Below, in pieces: positions 1-8,366 of a DNA stretch of 64,000 bases. The stretch's first letter is position 1, and each line of letters opens with the position of its first letter. The notes beneath the pieces are model-generated. The model worked only from the letters and a program-made list of their open reading frames with translations. It was not told the DNA's origin and made no database searches. Made by a program: the position numbers and the translations under genes. This DNA is from Bernardetia sp. (lineage in GTDB: Bacteria > Bacteroidota > Bacteroidia > Cytophagales > Bernardetiaceae). The stretch lies in the NCBI GenBank assembly GCA_020630575.1, contig JAHDBD010000017.1, forward strand, positions 41,381 to 105,380, read 5' to 3'.

Positions 1-767
1 AGAAATACCTCCAAAAATAAATAGCAATGTTATACTATGAATAAGAAAACGAAAGTATATAAAATTTGCAGAACGCAAACTATAAACGGATTGGGCGAAA
101 TGGGTTCGCTGCATAAGTAATTGTATCTAAAAGAGTTATCGTATTTTATCGTATTGATTCTATTCAATTTTATAGTTTGAAATAGAATTTCTATTTAATT
201 ATATTTTTCAAATCTATCATCAGTGAGTACACCAACAACTTTCAGAATAAAAGGCATTGATAAATAATAAGCCAATTACAAAATTAGCATTTTAGAATTT
301 AAAACAAACTAAATTCAAATTTTGATAGCTAGATAATATTAGACCAATGTATTTATAAAGAGCAACTAAAATAATTAAATAGAAAAGTAGATTTTTGTCA
401 TAGAGGAATTAACAGGCTTTGATATACTTCTTAAAGGGATAATTTTTGTATTTATGGGGTAGTTATTCTGAACTGTATACGTATCTTTTTTAGATGTTAT
501 CAAAAGAAATCAAGGAAAGAGAATACAAATATTCTCAAAAAAATAGAGATTTCAAAATTGTTCTCTAATTTTGAAGAGTTAAATGTAATTTTTGTTTATT
601 CCAATTAGACCAGATATAGAAATAAGTAATAAGAGGTAATATTCAAAAAGATAAATAATTATTCTTATGAAAATAACTAATTGTTTTTTAAATTAGTAAC
701 TTGTAGAGCTTAAAATACAACGTATTATTCCACTTATTTTTTTAAATCCAAATTTGTTGAGTTTACT
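1..767. other. Long intergenic region, no supported gene
   Basis: No reading frame here looks like a real gene. A 27-codon frame starts at 37 but has no supporting context. The stretch is very AT-rich. At 216-239 there is a degenerate copy of the dispersed GTCGGTG/CACCGAC-type hairpin motif also present near 12.6 kb and 29.45 kb. The promoter of the histidine kinase gene at 768 presumably lies in the last 100 bases, but I could not see a convincing TTG/TAnnTTTG pair. Confidence 0.5.
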
Positions 768-2942
768 ATGAAAAAATGGCTTCTATTGCTATTTTTTTGG
801 TTTATTATATTTCCCTATTCATTTGCTCAATCAGATACAGCAGATGAAGAGTGGAACAAAACACAGTTGATTTTTCTTTCTTCGCCAAAAGATATAACAC
901 CATACGAAAAGCTCGCTGATTTAATCAGTGAAGGAAATGAAAAGTTAAATCAAAAAAGAATCAATTCCCTACAAGAAAAAATAAATAAAACAACCCCAAT
1001 AGCTATAAAAATCTATAGTCATTGGCTAGAAGGAGATTTCTATGAAAACATTGGAAAGCGAGGACTTTCATTAGAGCGAAATCTGAGAGCATATAAACTA
1101 GCCAAAGATAATAATTTACTCAAAGAAAGAGCTTTTTCAGCCAAGTTTTTGGCTAGTAATTATATTCGGCTTGGTTTGGAAGAACAAGCCATTATTTATG
1201 CCTTAGATGCTTCACAGATTTTTACAAAGATAGATGATAAAGTGAATAAGGTAGTTTTGCTCTATACAATTGGAGATATTTATTTTCAGGTGGAAAACTA
1301 TCAGGAAGCTATAAAAAATTATAACTACGGATATAATTATGCTGTCAAAAATAATTTTGTGTGGGAACAACGCTATATAGCTAATAATTTGGGGGTGGCA
1401 TATAGAGAAATTCAAAAATTAGATTCTTCACTTTATTATTATAGTATCGCCAAGCAAGTCGCCAAACAGACACAAGATACAATTGCCTTGGCTTTAGCTT
1501 ATGGAAATATTGGCGAAATTTTTTATAAAAAGAAAAACTATGAGAAGGCTATTCTTTTATTAGAAGAAGATGTCCGTTTGAGTAGCCAATATAAAAATTG
1601 GGGCAGTGCAGCTAATGCTTTGGTTTTGTTAGGAAAAATATATAGAGAACGAGAAAATATTTCTCAATCTAGTGTGCATTTAGATAATGCTTATAAGATT
1701 GCTTCAAAAAACAACTTGCGTAAAACAATTGCTTCTATTTATGAGGAACAAGCTAAATTGTTTGTAAAAAAGGATAGTTTTCAAACAGCTCTTTATTTAG
1801 AACGACAAGCAAAATCAATTCTTGATTCTATTACGCACCGTGAAATAGCTATTAATTTAGCAGCCGTGCAATCAGCTTTTGAAAATGGACAAGCAATAAC
1901 ACAAGTAAAAATATTGGAACAAGAGAATAAAAACAAACAAATAACAATTTGGACAACTACAATAGGGCTTTTTGCAGCCATATTTTTCCTCACACTCTTA
2001 TTATATCAAAATCAACAAAAAAAGCAACTCAATAAAAAATTACTTGAAAAAAATAAAGAAACAGCAGACCAAAACACTCAACTTATTAGTCAAAAAGAAA
2101 AAATTGCTGCTCTTAATTTAAAACTTAACGATAAAGTAGAAAAAAGGACACAAGAGTTAGAAAGAAGTATAGAAAACTTAGCTGATGTAAGACACGAATT
2201 AGATAGTTTTATGTATAGAGCTTCACATGATTTACGTGCGCCTTTAGTGCGTTTGGAAGGATTAAATAATCTTTTAAAGATGTCTACAAAAGGGTTAGAA
2301 AATGATGAGAATATGCAATCTATTTACGAAGTTCATACCTACATAGAATTATTTGATGCAACTTTAAAGCAAATGGATACTATGCTTCGAAGGCTGATGC
2401 AACTTCATGACCTGATAGAAGAAGAATCTTATTTTACAGAGATACATAATTTGTACTTATTTGTAGAGGAAGCAAAAACAGCTGCTTATGATTATGCACC
2501 CAATGGAATATCTATAAAAGCAACAATTGAAACCCATGCGCCATTTATTACAGATAAAAAATGGCTGCGTTTGATTATAATTAATCTACTTCGAAATTCT
2601 CTTATTTATTATAATATGAATACTAAACCTATTGTAGAACTATTTATTAAAGTAGAAAAAGAACAAGTTTTGATAGAAGTAAGTGATAATGGAGAAGGAA
2701 TATCTGCTGATTTATTGAGTTCTATTTTTAATATGTTTGTTCGCTCTTCGGAACGTTCAATAGGAAGTGGTTTAGGACTTTATCTTGTCAAAAAAGCTGT
2801 TAATAAATTAGAAGGAAGTGTTTTTTGTAACTCTACTCCTTTTGTACAAACTACTTTTTCGGTTTATATTCCAAATCAAAACAAGGTGAGTGTAAATTCT
2901 AAAAAAGGAAATGATTTAAACGAGATTTTTGTTTTTGCTTAA
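768..2942 (+). CDS. TPR-containing membrane sensor histidine kinase
   Basis: Predicted two-component sensor kinase. Residues 1-20 form a signal peptide ending in SFAQ. Residues about 90-350 are helical TPR-like repeats expected in the periplasm. One membrane segment lies near 393-413, followed by a charged coiled coil near 415-475. The DHp domain carries the phospho-acceptor H487 in SHDLRAP. The ATPase domain has an N box (IINLLRNS), a G1 box (DNGEGI) and a G2 box (GSGLGLYLV). This is a common Bacteroidota architecture, in which the TPR part is thought to bind a ligand or protein partner. No response regulator is adjacent, so the partner is unknown. The kinase assignment is firm; the signal sensed is not known. 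Confidence 0.9.
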   Translation: MKKWLLLLFFWFIIFPYSFAQSDTADEEWNKTQLIFLSSPKDITPYEKLADLISEGNEKLNQKRINSLQEKINKTTPIAIKIYSHWLEGDFYENIGKRGLSLERNLRAYKLAKDNNLLKERAFSAKFLASNYIRLGLEEQAIIYALDASQIFTKIDDKVNKVVLLYTIGDIYFQVENYQEAIKNYNYGYNYAVKNNFVWEQRYIANNLGVAYREIQKLDSSLYYYSIAKQVAKQTQDTIALALAYGNIGEIFYKKKNYEKAILLLEEDVRLSSQYKNWGSAANALVLLGKIYRERENISQSSVHLDNAYKIASKNNLRKTIASIYEEQAKLFVKKDSFQTALYLERQAKSILDSITHREIAINLAAVQSAFENGQAITQVKILEQENKNKQITIWTTTIGLFAAIFFLTLLLYQNQQKKQLNKKLLEKNKETADQNTQLISQKEKIAALNLKLNDKVEKRTQELERSIENLADVRHELDSFMYRASHDLRAPLVRLEGLNNLLKMSTKGLENDENMQSIYEVHTYIELFDATLKQMDTMLRRLMQLHDLIEEESYFTEIHNLYLFVEEAKTAAYDYAPNGISIKATIETHAPFITDKKWLRLIIINLLRNSLIYYNMNTKPIVELFIKVEKEQVLIEVSDNGEGISADLLSSIFNMFVRSSERSIGSGLGLYLVKKAVNKLEGSVFCNSTPFVQTTFSVYIPNQNKVSVNSKKGNDLNEIFVFA

Positions 2943-3010
2943 TAGAGTGTAACATAAGTTTTGCAATATTTAAAAAATATTTTTGATGACAAGTTTTATC
3001 AATGAAAACT

Positions 3011-3107
3011 AACTGTCAAACACTTTCAGAAGTGTCTGACAGTTAAAAGAGCTAAACTATCTGACACTTTTGAACGGCTTTAGCCCTCAGGGAAGTTAAA
3101 GTGTCTG
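3011..3107. repeat. Pair of palindromic hairpin repeats
   Basis: At 3011-3044, AACTGTCA and TGACAGTT flank ACACTT/AAGTGT arms to give a hairpin with one mismatch. A second larger palindrome follows (CTGACACTTT near 3062, AAGTGTCTG near 3099) and shares the same AGTGTCTG core. The repeat lies between convergent genes and could act as a two-way terminator or be a REP-like element. Confidence 0.55.
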
Positions 3108-3219
3108 CTAGGAATAAAATAATCTCAAAACACAAATAAACTTTTGTTACACAATATGGTAGTAAAAAAATAAAACAGTCATTTTTTACCATCAAAATCT
3201 CCAAAGTTTGTTTTCAAAA

Positions 3220-3720
3220 TTATACTTTCAAATCTCCTTCTTCACTCAAATCAGGTTCATTTCCAGTAACTGCACCCACACCCATTTTTAAAATCGAAAC
3301 AAGTTTTCCGTGTTTGGTATCCCAATAATGTGCTTCTTGAGGTCTGATTTCGATAGCTGTCAAATTTGGGTCATCTACTCCATCAAACCAATTGTCATCA
3401 GTAGATTGATACAATTCTTTCAAAATTGCTTTGTCTTTTGTGATTACAGCCTGACCATAAACGGTCATAAATTCCATATTTTTTGGTTGTGAATAAATAA
3501 GTTGCGCTCGTCCTTCCTTTCTGATGTCTGCATTATGGTCGCTATCTTGTCCACTCAAAAACCAAATAGAACCATTATCATCTATCTTTTTTGTACTCAT
3601 AGGAATAGTATGAAAAGGTTCAGATTTCAAATCTGTTGCTAACATGGCAAAATCAATTGACTTTGCGAGTTCTTTAATTTTTGCTTTTGCTTCGTTATTA
3701 TACAAATTATTGACACTCAT
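3220..3720 (-). CDS. Pyridoxamine 5'-phosphate oxidase-fold general stress protein
   Basis: A 166-residue protein of the split-barrel flavin-binding type related to general stress protein 26. The conserved pattern runs from AMLATDLKSEPFHTIPMS through the IWFLSG strand to a middle segment (MTVYGQAVI) and a C-terminal HYWDTKHGK segment typical of this family. Such proteins bind FMN, FAD or F420 and many act as oxidoreductases under stress; the substrate here is unknown. I prefer the ATG at 3720 because the upstream 20 codons (from 3780) are hydrophobic and do not match the family, whose members start shortly before the KIKELAKSI helix. It is monocistronic and faces the M61 peptidase in the same direction. 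Confidence 0.8.
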   Translation of the reverse strand: MSVNNLYNNEAKAKIKELAKSIDFAMLATDLKSEPFHTIPMSTKKIDDNGSIWFLSGQDSDHNADIRKEGRAQLIYSQPKNMEFMTVYGQAVITKDKAILKELYQSTDDNWFDGVDDPNLTAIEIRPQEAHYWDTKHGKLVSILKMGVGAVTGNEPDLSEEGDLKV

Positions 3721-3881
3721 AATCTTAAAATTGAGGTAAAAAATAAAAGTTAGAAAAATAAGATAGTACAATTGTACCATCTAAATCTCTAACTTTTTTT
3801 GCATCAATAATGTTTGTTTAGAAATGCTATTTTAGCATAAAGTAAGATTTGAAAATCCTAATTTATGGCAAATTATCATTT

Positions 3882-5837
3882 TTACTTCTGCTTGGTAGAA
3901 AGCCATTTTTTACGCTCTTCTATTTGTTTTGAGTTGGTATCATCTGCATTCAAATATATAAGTGAACGATAAGGAATTTGAGTAGGCAAAATTTCTACGA
4001 CATGTTTTTTACCAAATCTTTCAAAGGTAACAGTGGCTTTTTTTCCTTCTTCTAAAGTAGGAATAACTTCTCTATAATCATTTATTGAAGTAATAATTTT
4101 GTCATTAATACTTATCAAAATATCGCCTTTTTCTAATCCTGCATTATAAAACGGAGAATCAAAAAGCATATAATTTGAAATGACTGCTTTCTTTGCTTCT
4201 TTTTTATCTTCATCAATGATGTCAAGTCCTAATTTCCCAAACCACATTTTACCTTTTTGATTGAGTTGAGTATCTATGGCAACAGTAGCTAAAAGCTCAT
4301 TATAATTTGGCAACTCGTGTCCTAAAATATGTTTTTTGAAAAACTCCTCTGAAAATTCTTTGTCTTTTGTTACTTCATAGAGCATATTTTGAAGGTCTGC
4401 CATAGTATAAGGTTTTTCAGGTTTTCCAAACTGTTTCCACATCGCTTGCATATATTCATCAAGTCCTTTATCAAAACGTTTTCTCATTTCCATATCTAAA
4501 GCCAAACCAATGACTGCGCCATACGGATAATAAGAAATAAATGTATTATGATGAGAAAGTGGGTCATTTGCTGTTGCTGCATCAGCAAAAGCTGCTTGTT
4601 GACTCATCTGTGCAGGAGAATGAAAATTATGTCCAGGGGAATTCAAAACATAATTTAATTGTCCGTTCATTAAATCTGCAAACATAGCATCATCGACAAG
4701 ACCAGCACGACGCATCACAACATATGTATAATAACTTGTAAAACCTTCTCCAAACCAAAGTTCAGAAGACATATTTGTACTAGAAAAATCAAAAGGTTCT
4801 AATGATAATGGTCTCAAACGCTCAATATTCCAAGCATGAATAAACTCATGGGCAACTGTAAACAAATGTTGAAAATCTAATTTTTCAGATTCAGTAATGA
4901 TAGTAGAATTTCGGTGTTCCATTCCATCGCCATGCGCTGTGGGCTGATAATTCAAGAGAAAAGTATACGTTCCATAATCAAAAGTTGGAGCTTCGCCAAA
5001 AAGAGCAATTTCTTCTCTTACAATTTTCTTTACATTTTCTACAAATTCAGTTGCTTCTTGGTCTGTTGTTTCTGTTCCTGTTTTGTTCAAAGCCACTCTA
5101 AAATTTTGATTGTCTTCTTTCCATTCACTCCAAAATAAATTTCCTATCAAAACAGGAGAATCTAACAAATAATAATAATTGGGTGCAGAAAAAGTAGAAT
5201 CATTGATTTGTGGTAGCTGCGTTGCAACTGTCCATTTATCAGTATTTTTATCTTGAAAATTGTTGTTTTGAGGTAATGAGAAAGTAACTTCTATTGTCTT
5301 CGCTGATTTATTTTCTTTAGCTCTTCTTATAGAAGCATCTTTCTCAAAGTTTTCATCGTAAAAATTATCAACCAATAAATAAGTAGCAGGAGCATTTAAA
5401 TGTGCTTGAATGGTATTAATTCCTGAATAAGTACCATCTGCATAATCTGCAAAAAGTGTGTATTCAACTTTCATATTATCAGTCGGTTTCAAGACATTCC
5501 AAGTGTATGGCGAAGTACGAACTACTTCCAATTTATTTCCTTTTGCATCAAAAGCATTTACAGAATAGACATTTTTAGCAAACTCATGAAGAGCATAACG
5601 TCCTGCCGAACTTCTACTCATACGCAATTTTAAAAGCTCTTCTTTTGGAACTTTAGGAATAGACAAAGTAACTTTTGCTTCGTGATGCACACGATTAGAA
5701 AAATCAAAATGATAAGCTACTTTTGTAGTGTTATTAATTTTATCTTGCGCTTGAATGCACGAGATATTCAAACTAAAAAGTAAAAAAACAGCTAAGAAAA
5801 ACTGGTTTTTGTTTTTTTTGAGGGAATGTAAAGACAT
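3882..5837 (-). CDS. M61 family metallopeptidase with PDZ domain
   Basis: A 651-residue exported peptidase of the M61 glycyl aminopeptidase family. A signal peptide covers about residues 1-30 (hydrophobic core FFLAVFLLFSLNISC, ending IQAQ). The N-terminal beta region is followed by the gluzincin catalytic domain with the zinc motif HEFIH at 330-334 and the downstream glutamate ligand in GEGFTSYY. A PDZ domain occupies about 530-620 (KKAVISNYMLFDSPFYNAGL, GDILISINDK). This order matches the family. It acts in the periplasm or at the cell surface and should trim N-terminal small residues from peptides. It stands alone; a short palindrome lies just upstream. Confidence 0.9.
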   Translation of the reverse strand: MSLHSLKKNKNQFFLAVFLLFSLNISCIQAQDKINNTTKVAYHFDFSNRVHHEAKVTLSIPKVPKEELLKLRMSRSSAGRYALHEFAKNVYSVNAFDAKGNKLEVVRTSPYTWNVLKPTDNMKVEYTLFADYADGTYSGINTIQAHLNAPATYLLVDNFYDENFEKDASIRRAKENKSAKTIEVTFSLPQNNNFQDKNTDKWTVATQLPQINDSTFSAPNYYYLLDSPVLIGNLFWSEWKEDNQNFRVALNKTGTETTDQEATEFVENVKKIVREEIALFGEAPTFDYGTYTFLLNYQPTAHGDGMEHRNSTIITESEKLDFQHLFTVAHEFIHAWNIERLRPLSLEPFDFSSTNMSSELWFGEGFTSYYTYVVMRRAGLVDDAMFADLMNGQLNYVLNSPGHNFHSPAQMSQQAAFADAATANDPLSHHNTFISYYPYGAVIGLALDMEMRKRFDKGLDEYMQAMWKQFGKPEKPYTMADLQNMLYEVTKDKEFSEEFFKKHILGHELPNYNELLATVAIDTQLNQKGKMWFGKLGLDIIDEDKKEAKKAVISNYMLFDSPFYNAGLEKGDILISINDKIITSINDYREVIPTLEEGKKATVTFERFGKKHVVEILPTQIPYRSLIYLNADDTNSKQIEERKKWLSTKQK

Positions 5838-5848
5838 GTTTTTGGGTT

Positions 5849-5870
5849 AATGTAGCACACTCTTTAGAGT
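5849..5870. repeat. Short perfect palindrome between divergent genes
   Basis: CACACTCTTTAGAGTGTG forms a near-perfect inverted repeat in the 115-base gap between the divergent M61 peptidase and GNAT genes. It could be an operator or a REP-like remnant; the sequence alone does not decide. Confidence 0.4.
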
Positions 5871-5952
5871 GTGAAAAGTATTTTGTATAAAAAATAATCG
5901 CAAAGATACCGTTTTGAAAATCAGTTTACAATTCTAAAAAAAGACAAATTCT

Positions 5953-6417
5953 ATGAGCATCAATTATCAAAAACTCACAAATCAAGATTTACCTTTACTG
6001 AAAGAACTCATCAAAATCTTTGAAGATGTTTTTGAAATGGAAAATTTTGCTTTGCCAAATGATACATATTTGCAAAGCCTTTTAGACAATGAAAGGATGG
6101 TTTTATTTGTGGCATTTTTAGAGGATAAAAAAGAAGAAGAAAAAACTAAAATTATTGGAGGATTGAGAGCATATATTTTGCCTTCCGTTTATTATGCTAG
6201 TTCTGAAATGTATTTGTACGACTTAGGTGTAAATCCAAAATTTCAACGAAAAGGAATTGGAACGAAGTTAATGGAGAAACTGAAAGAATATTCTAAAAAT
6301 TTAGGCTATAAAGAACTTTTTGTACAAGCCGATTTAGAAGACCAACATGCAATTGATTTTTACAAAAAAACAGGTGGAAAAGCTACTGATGTAATTCATT
6401 TTTCGTATGAATTGTAG
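5953..6417 (+). CDS. GNAT acetyltransferase, AAC(3)-I-like
   Basis: A 154-residue GCN5-related N-acetyltransferase. The acetyl-CoA binding motif A is clear (LGVNPKFQRKGIGTKLM, with the Q-R-K-G-I-G loop). By memory the whole second half follows the aminoglycoside 3-N-acetyltransferase type I family: AYILPSVYYASSEMYLYDL, then LFVQADLEDQHAIDFY, then VIHFSY at the end. Family members transfer acetyl from acetyl-CoA to an amine, for AAC(3)-I the 3-amino group of gentamicin-type drugs. A chromosomal copy in an environmental bacterium may have another natural substrate. It is monocistronic and ends in a hairpin terminator shared with the gene opposite. Confidence 0.8.
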   Translation: MSINYQKLTNQDLPLLKELIKIFEDVFEMENFALPNDTYLQSLLDNERMVLFVAFLEDKKEEEKTKIIGGLRAYILPSVYYASSEMYLYDLGVNPKFQRKGIGTKLMEKLKEYSKNLGYKELFVQADLEDQHAIDFYKKTGGKATDVIHFSYEL

Positions 6418-6430
6418 TGTTTTTAAACTA

Positions 6431-6470
6431 TTGTCAGAGTTATTTCGGATTACCGAAAAACTACTGACAA
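6431..6470. terminator. Bidirectional hairpin terminator
   Basis: TTGTCAG-AGTTATTTCGG pairs with CCGAAAAACT-A-CTGACAA around a four-base loop. It sits 13 bases after the acetyltransferase stop and 15 bases before the end of the converging small membrane gene, so it can serve both. Confidence 0.65.
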
Positions 6471-6484
6471 AGTTTTTATGAAAA

Positions 6485-6781
6485 TTATTCCATATCTAAT
6501 ATTCTATGTTCAGACACTCCACCACACGGTTTTTTAACTATTTTATATCGAACTATTCTGAAAATTACAGCTATAATTAGTAATAGTAGAAAACCTGCAA
6601 CTGCGAAAGAAGAGTAAAATCCAATATACAGTAATCCTACCTCTAATATATCTAGAATTTGATTTCCTATCGTATATAATAAGAGTACACAAATTGCATA
6701 CAATAAAAAAGCTACAACAAATAACTTAAAGAGTACAGAAACAACTTTATTCTTGTATATATATCTAAATAACTCTTTCAT
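6485..6781 (-). CDS. Small hypothetical membrane protein
   Basis: A 98-residue protein I do not recognise. Two hydrophobic stretches are visible, about residues 14-40 (VLFKLFVVAFLLYAICVLLL) and 50-75 (LLYIGFYSSFAVAGFLLLLI), so it probably crosses the inner membrane twice. Both ends are basic or polar. It has no visible catalytic motif and stands alone, converging on the acetyltransferase gene. Coding status rests on the complete frame and the membrane pattern, and the start at 6781 is the only early methionine. Confidence 0.6.
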   Translation of the reverse strand: MKELFRYIYKNKVVSVLFKLFVVAFLLYAICVLLLYTIGNQILDILEVGLLYIGFYSSFAVAGFLLLLIIAVIFRIVRYKIVKKPCGGVSEHRILDME

Positions 6782-6974
6782 TTTCTTGACTTATTTTACT
6801 GAATTTTGGCACAACTATAAAATTATTAGATACGAAAATAAGTACATTTAGTTATTCCATCATTCCTGAAAGGTGGTCAGCCAAATACAAATAATGCGCT
6901 TGTTCGTATTGTGATTTGAAGCCTTTCCATTTTTCTTTATTTATTTTTTTTCTACTGATTTATCCCTTACAAAA

Positions 6975-7443
6975 ATGAATCTAAATAACCTTGTAAATTT
7001 AATCCATAAACTCACAGAGTTTGGAATAAACCCAAAAGTAGAATCTGAAAATAAAATCTTAGAACTCAAACGATTATTAGTAGAAATTTATGCTAATTAT
7101 CTAAATAGTGATTCCTCTAAAATAATAGATGGATTGAAACGGATGAAGAAATTGAAATACCTAATTTTGATTACAAAGACACAAGAAAAATTGTAGAAAG
7201 CAATTTTCCAAATTTGGGTTGGTATAATACTGTATTAGAATCCAATGACTTATATAAAGAAAATTAGGAATAGGAGATGCCATTGATGATTTGACAGATA
7301 TAATTATAGATATGTTGAAAGTAAAATGGTATTTTGAAAATACAAATGTAAAGGAAGCTTTATGGTATTTTGAATTATTTATGCGCAGTCATTCTGAACA
7401 GCATTTAGTAGATTTGCTTAAATATTTGAAGGATAGAGAGTGA
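6975..7443 (+). pseudogene. DUF5063-like gene with two frameshifts
   Basis: Three consecutive reading frames together spell one protein. The first frame (6975 to about 7130) starts MNLNNLVNLIHKLTEFGI. The second (about 7132-7267) reads WIETDEEIEIPNFDY and SNFPNLGWYNTVLESND. The third (about 7259-7443) reads KLGIGDAIDDLTDIIIDML and then VKEALWYFELFMRSHSEQH. The last segment matches by memory the C-terminal half of DUF5063-type proteins (GDAIDDL, then an AlW.F helix and a histidine-rich end). Two frameshifts are needed, near 7130 and near 7262, so the gene is probably dead. Its last 11 codons are duplicated at 8180-8220. Confidence 0.75.
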
Positions 7444-7446
7444 TTT
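7406..7446 (+). repeat. 41-bp direct repeat, copy 1
   Basis: The 3' end of the DUF5063-like pseudogene including its stop codon. It matches 8180-8220 at 38 of 41 positions by eye. The two copies bracket the two small minus-strand genes between them. Confidence 0.85.
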
Positions 7447-7447
7447 G

Positions 7448-7825
7448 TTATTTTCTCTCTTCAAAAACTATATACTTTTTATTTGTTCCATAAGCATCAT
7501 TTGATTTGAATCTTTTACCTCTAATTATCAATGTTTTTATAAAATTAGTTTCATAATATAACTTTCCATAATCTCTAGTATAAGTAGAGTCAGCATCTAA
7601 AAAATATAGTGTTCTTTTATTTATTTCATCAATAAATTTTCCTCTCCCATACCATTCTTGCATATCATCAGTAAAAAGAAAATGTTTAAATGTTCCATCT
7701 TCAAAGAAAACATAGCGATTGCTAAACATTACTGCATCTTTTTGATAAACGACGATACTATCTTGAGCGTAAATTGCAGTTGAGAAAAACAGGAAAAATA
7801 GGATTGAGGTTAAGGTTAGTTTCAT
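7448..7825 (-). CDS. Hypothetical secreted protein
   Basis: A 125-residue protein with a clear signal peptide (MKLTLTSILFFLFFSTAIYA, cleaved before QDS). The mature part is beta-rich, with alternating aromatic and polar residues, and I do not recognise it. It follows the 115-residue gene upstream with a gap of seven bases, so the two are probably co-transcribed. Both lie within a segment bracketed by a 41-bp direct repeat derived from the neighbouring pseudogene, which suggests they arrived together by insertion. Its role is not known. Confidence 0.65.
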   Translation of the reverse strand: MKLTLTSILFFLFFSTAIYAQDSIVVYQKDAVMFSNRYVFFEDGTFKHFLFTDDMQEWYGRGKFIDEINKRTLYFLDADSTYTRDYGKLYYETNFIKTLIIRGKRFKSNDAYGTNKKYIVFEERK

Positions 7826-7832
7826 ATTTTCT

Positions 7833-8180
7833 TCAAAAATGATGATAAAATTCTTTTTGCATTAAATCAGAATCTGAAATTCTAAATTCTATTTGAAAAT
7901 CACTATTATCCATTCCTGTAATATAACCTTGTCCCTGTATTATTTCGTGTTTGGGATTATATATTTTCAGTTGTGGAATAATTCTCGTTTTTAATACTTT
8001 GTCATCTGGATAATCAATAGCTAATTCAATATCAAACTTTTGAGAAAATGATTTAAAAAATGAGTAAGGCGAAATAATATTTATGAAGTTGATTTCTCCA
8101 TAAACCATTCCCATAGAAACATCAGTGTTTTCAAGTTTAGTCGTGCCAATTAGTTCGTTGTTCAGTTTAACAAAATACAT
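7833..8180 (-). CDS. Hypothetical protein
   Basis: A 115-residue protein with no signal peptide and no recognised domain. It looks like a beta-sandwich, with repeated hydrophobic/polar alternation (ELIGTTKLENTD, GEINFINIISPYSFF, VLKTRIIPQLKIYNP). Its ATG overlaps the first base of copy 2 of the 41-bp repeat. It is the first gene of a two-gene unit with the secreted protein at 7448-7825. Small proteins of this style occur next to lineage-specific gene clusters in Bacteroidota, some as immunity-like proteins, but nothing here shows that role. Confidence 0.6.
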   Translation of the reverse strand: MYFVKLNNELIGTTKLENTDVSMGMVYGEINFINIISPYSFFKSFSQKFDIELAIDYPDDKVLKTRIIPQLKIYNPKHEIIQGQGYITGMDNSDFQIEFRISDSDLMQKEFYHHF

Positions 8181-8220
8181 AGTAGATTTGCTTAAATATT
8201 TGAAAGGTAAAGAGTGATTT
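8180..8220 (+). repeat. 41-bp direct repeat, copy 2
   Basis: A second copy of the end of the DUF5063-like gene, coding VDLLKYLKGKE and a stop where copy 1 codes VDLLKYLKDRE and a stop. It is cut off from any upstream coding sequence. Confidence 0.85.
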
Positions 8221-8366
8221 AATATCTTTTGCTGAATATTTATTTTTCATTATTTGTGTGGTTTGGTAGGTTAAAGGCTTGCCTTTAACAAAAATATTTA
8301 CAGATAAAATCTAATGTTTATAAGGTCAAAAGGCAAGTCTTTTAATCTATAAATAATATGTTTTCT

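Noticed and set aside
37..120. 27-codon frame MNKKTKVYKICRTQ... at the window start
   Set aside because: Too short and without context; an upstream stop is present and no family is recognised.
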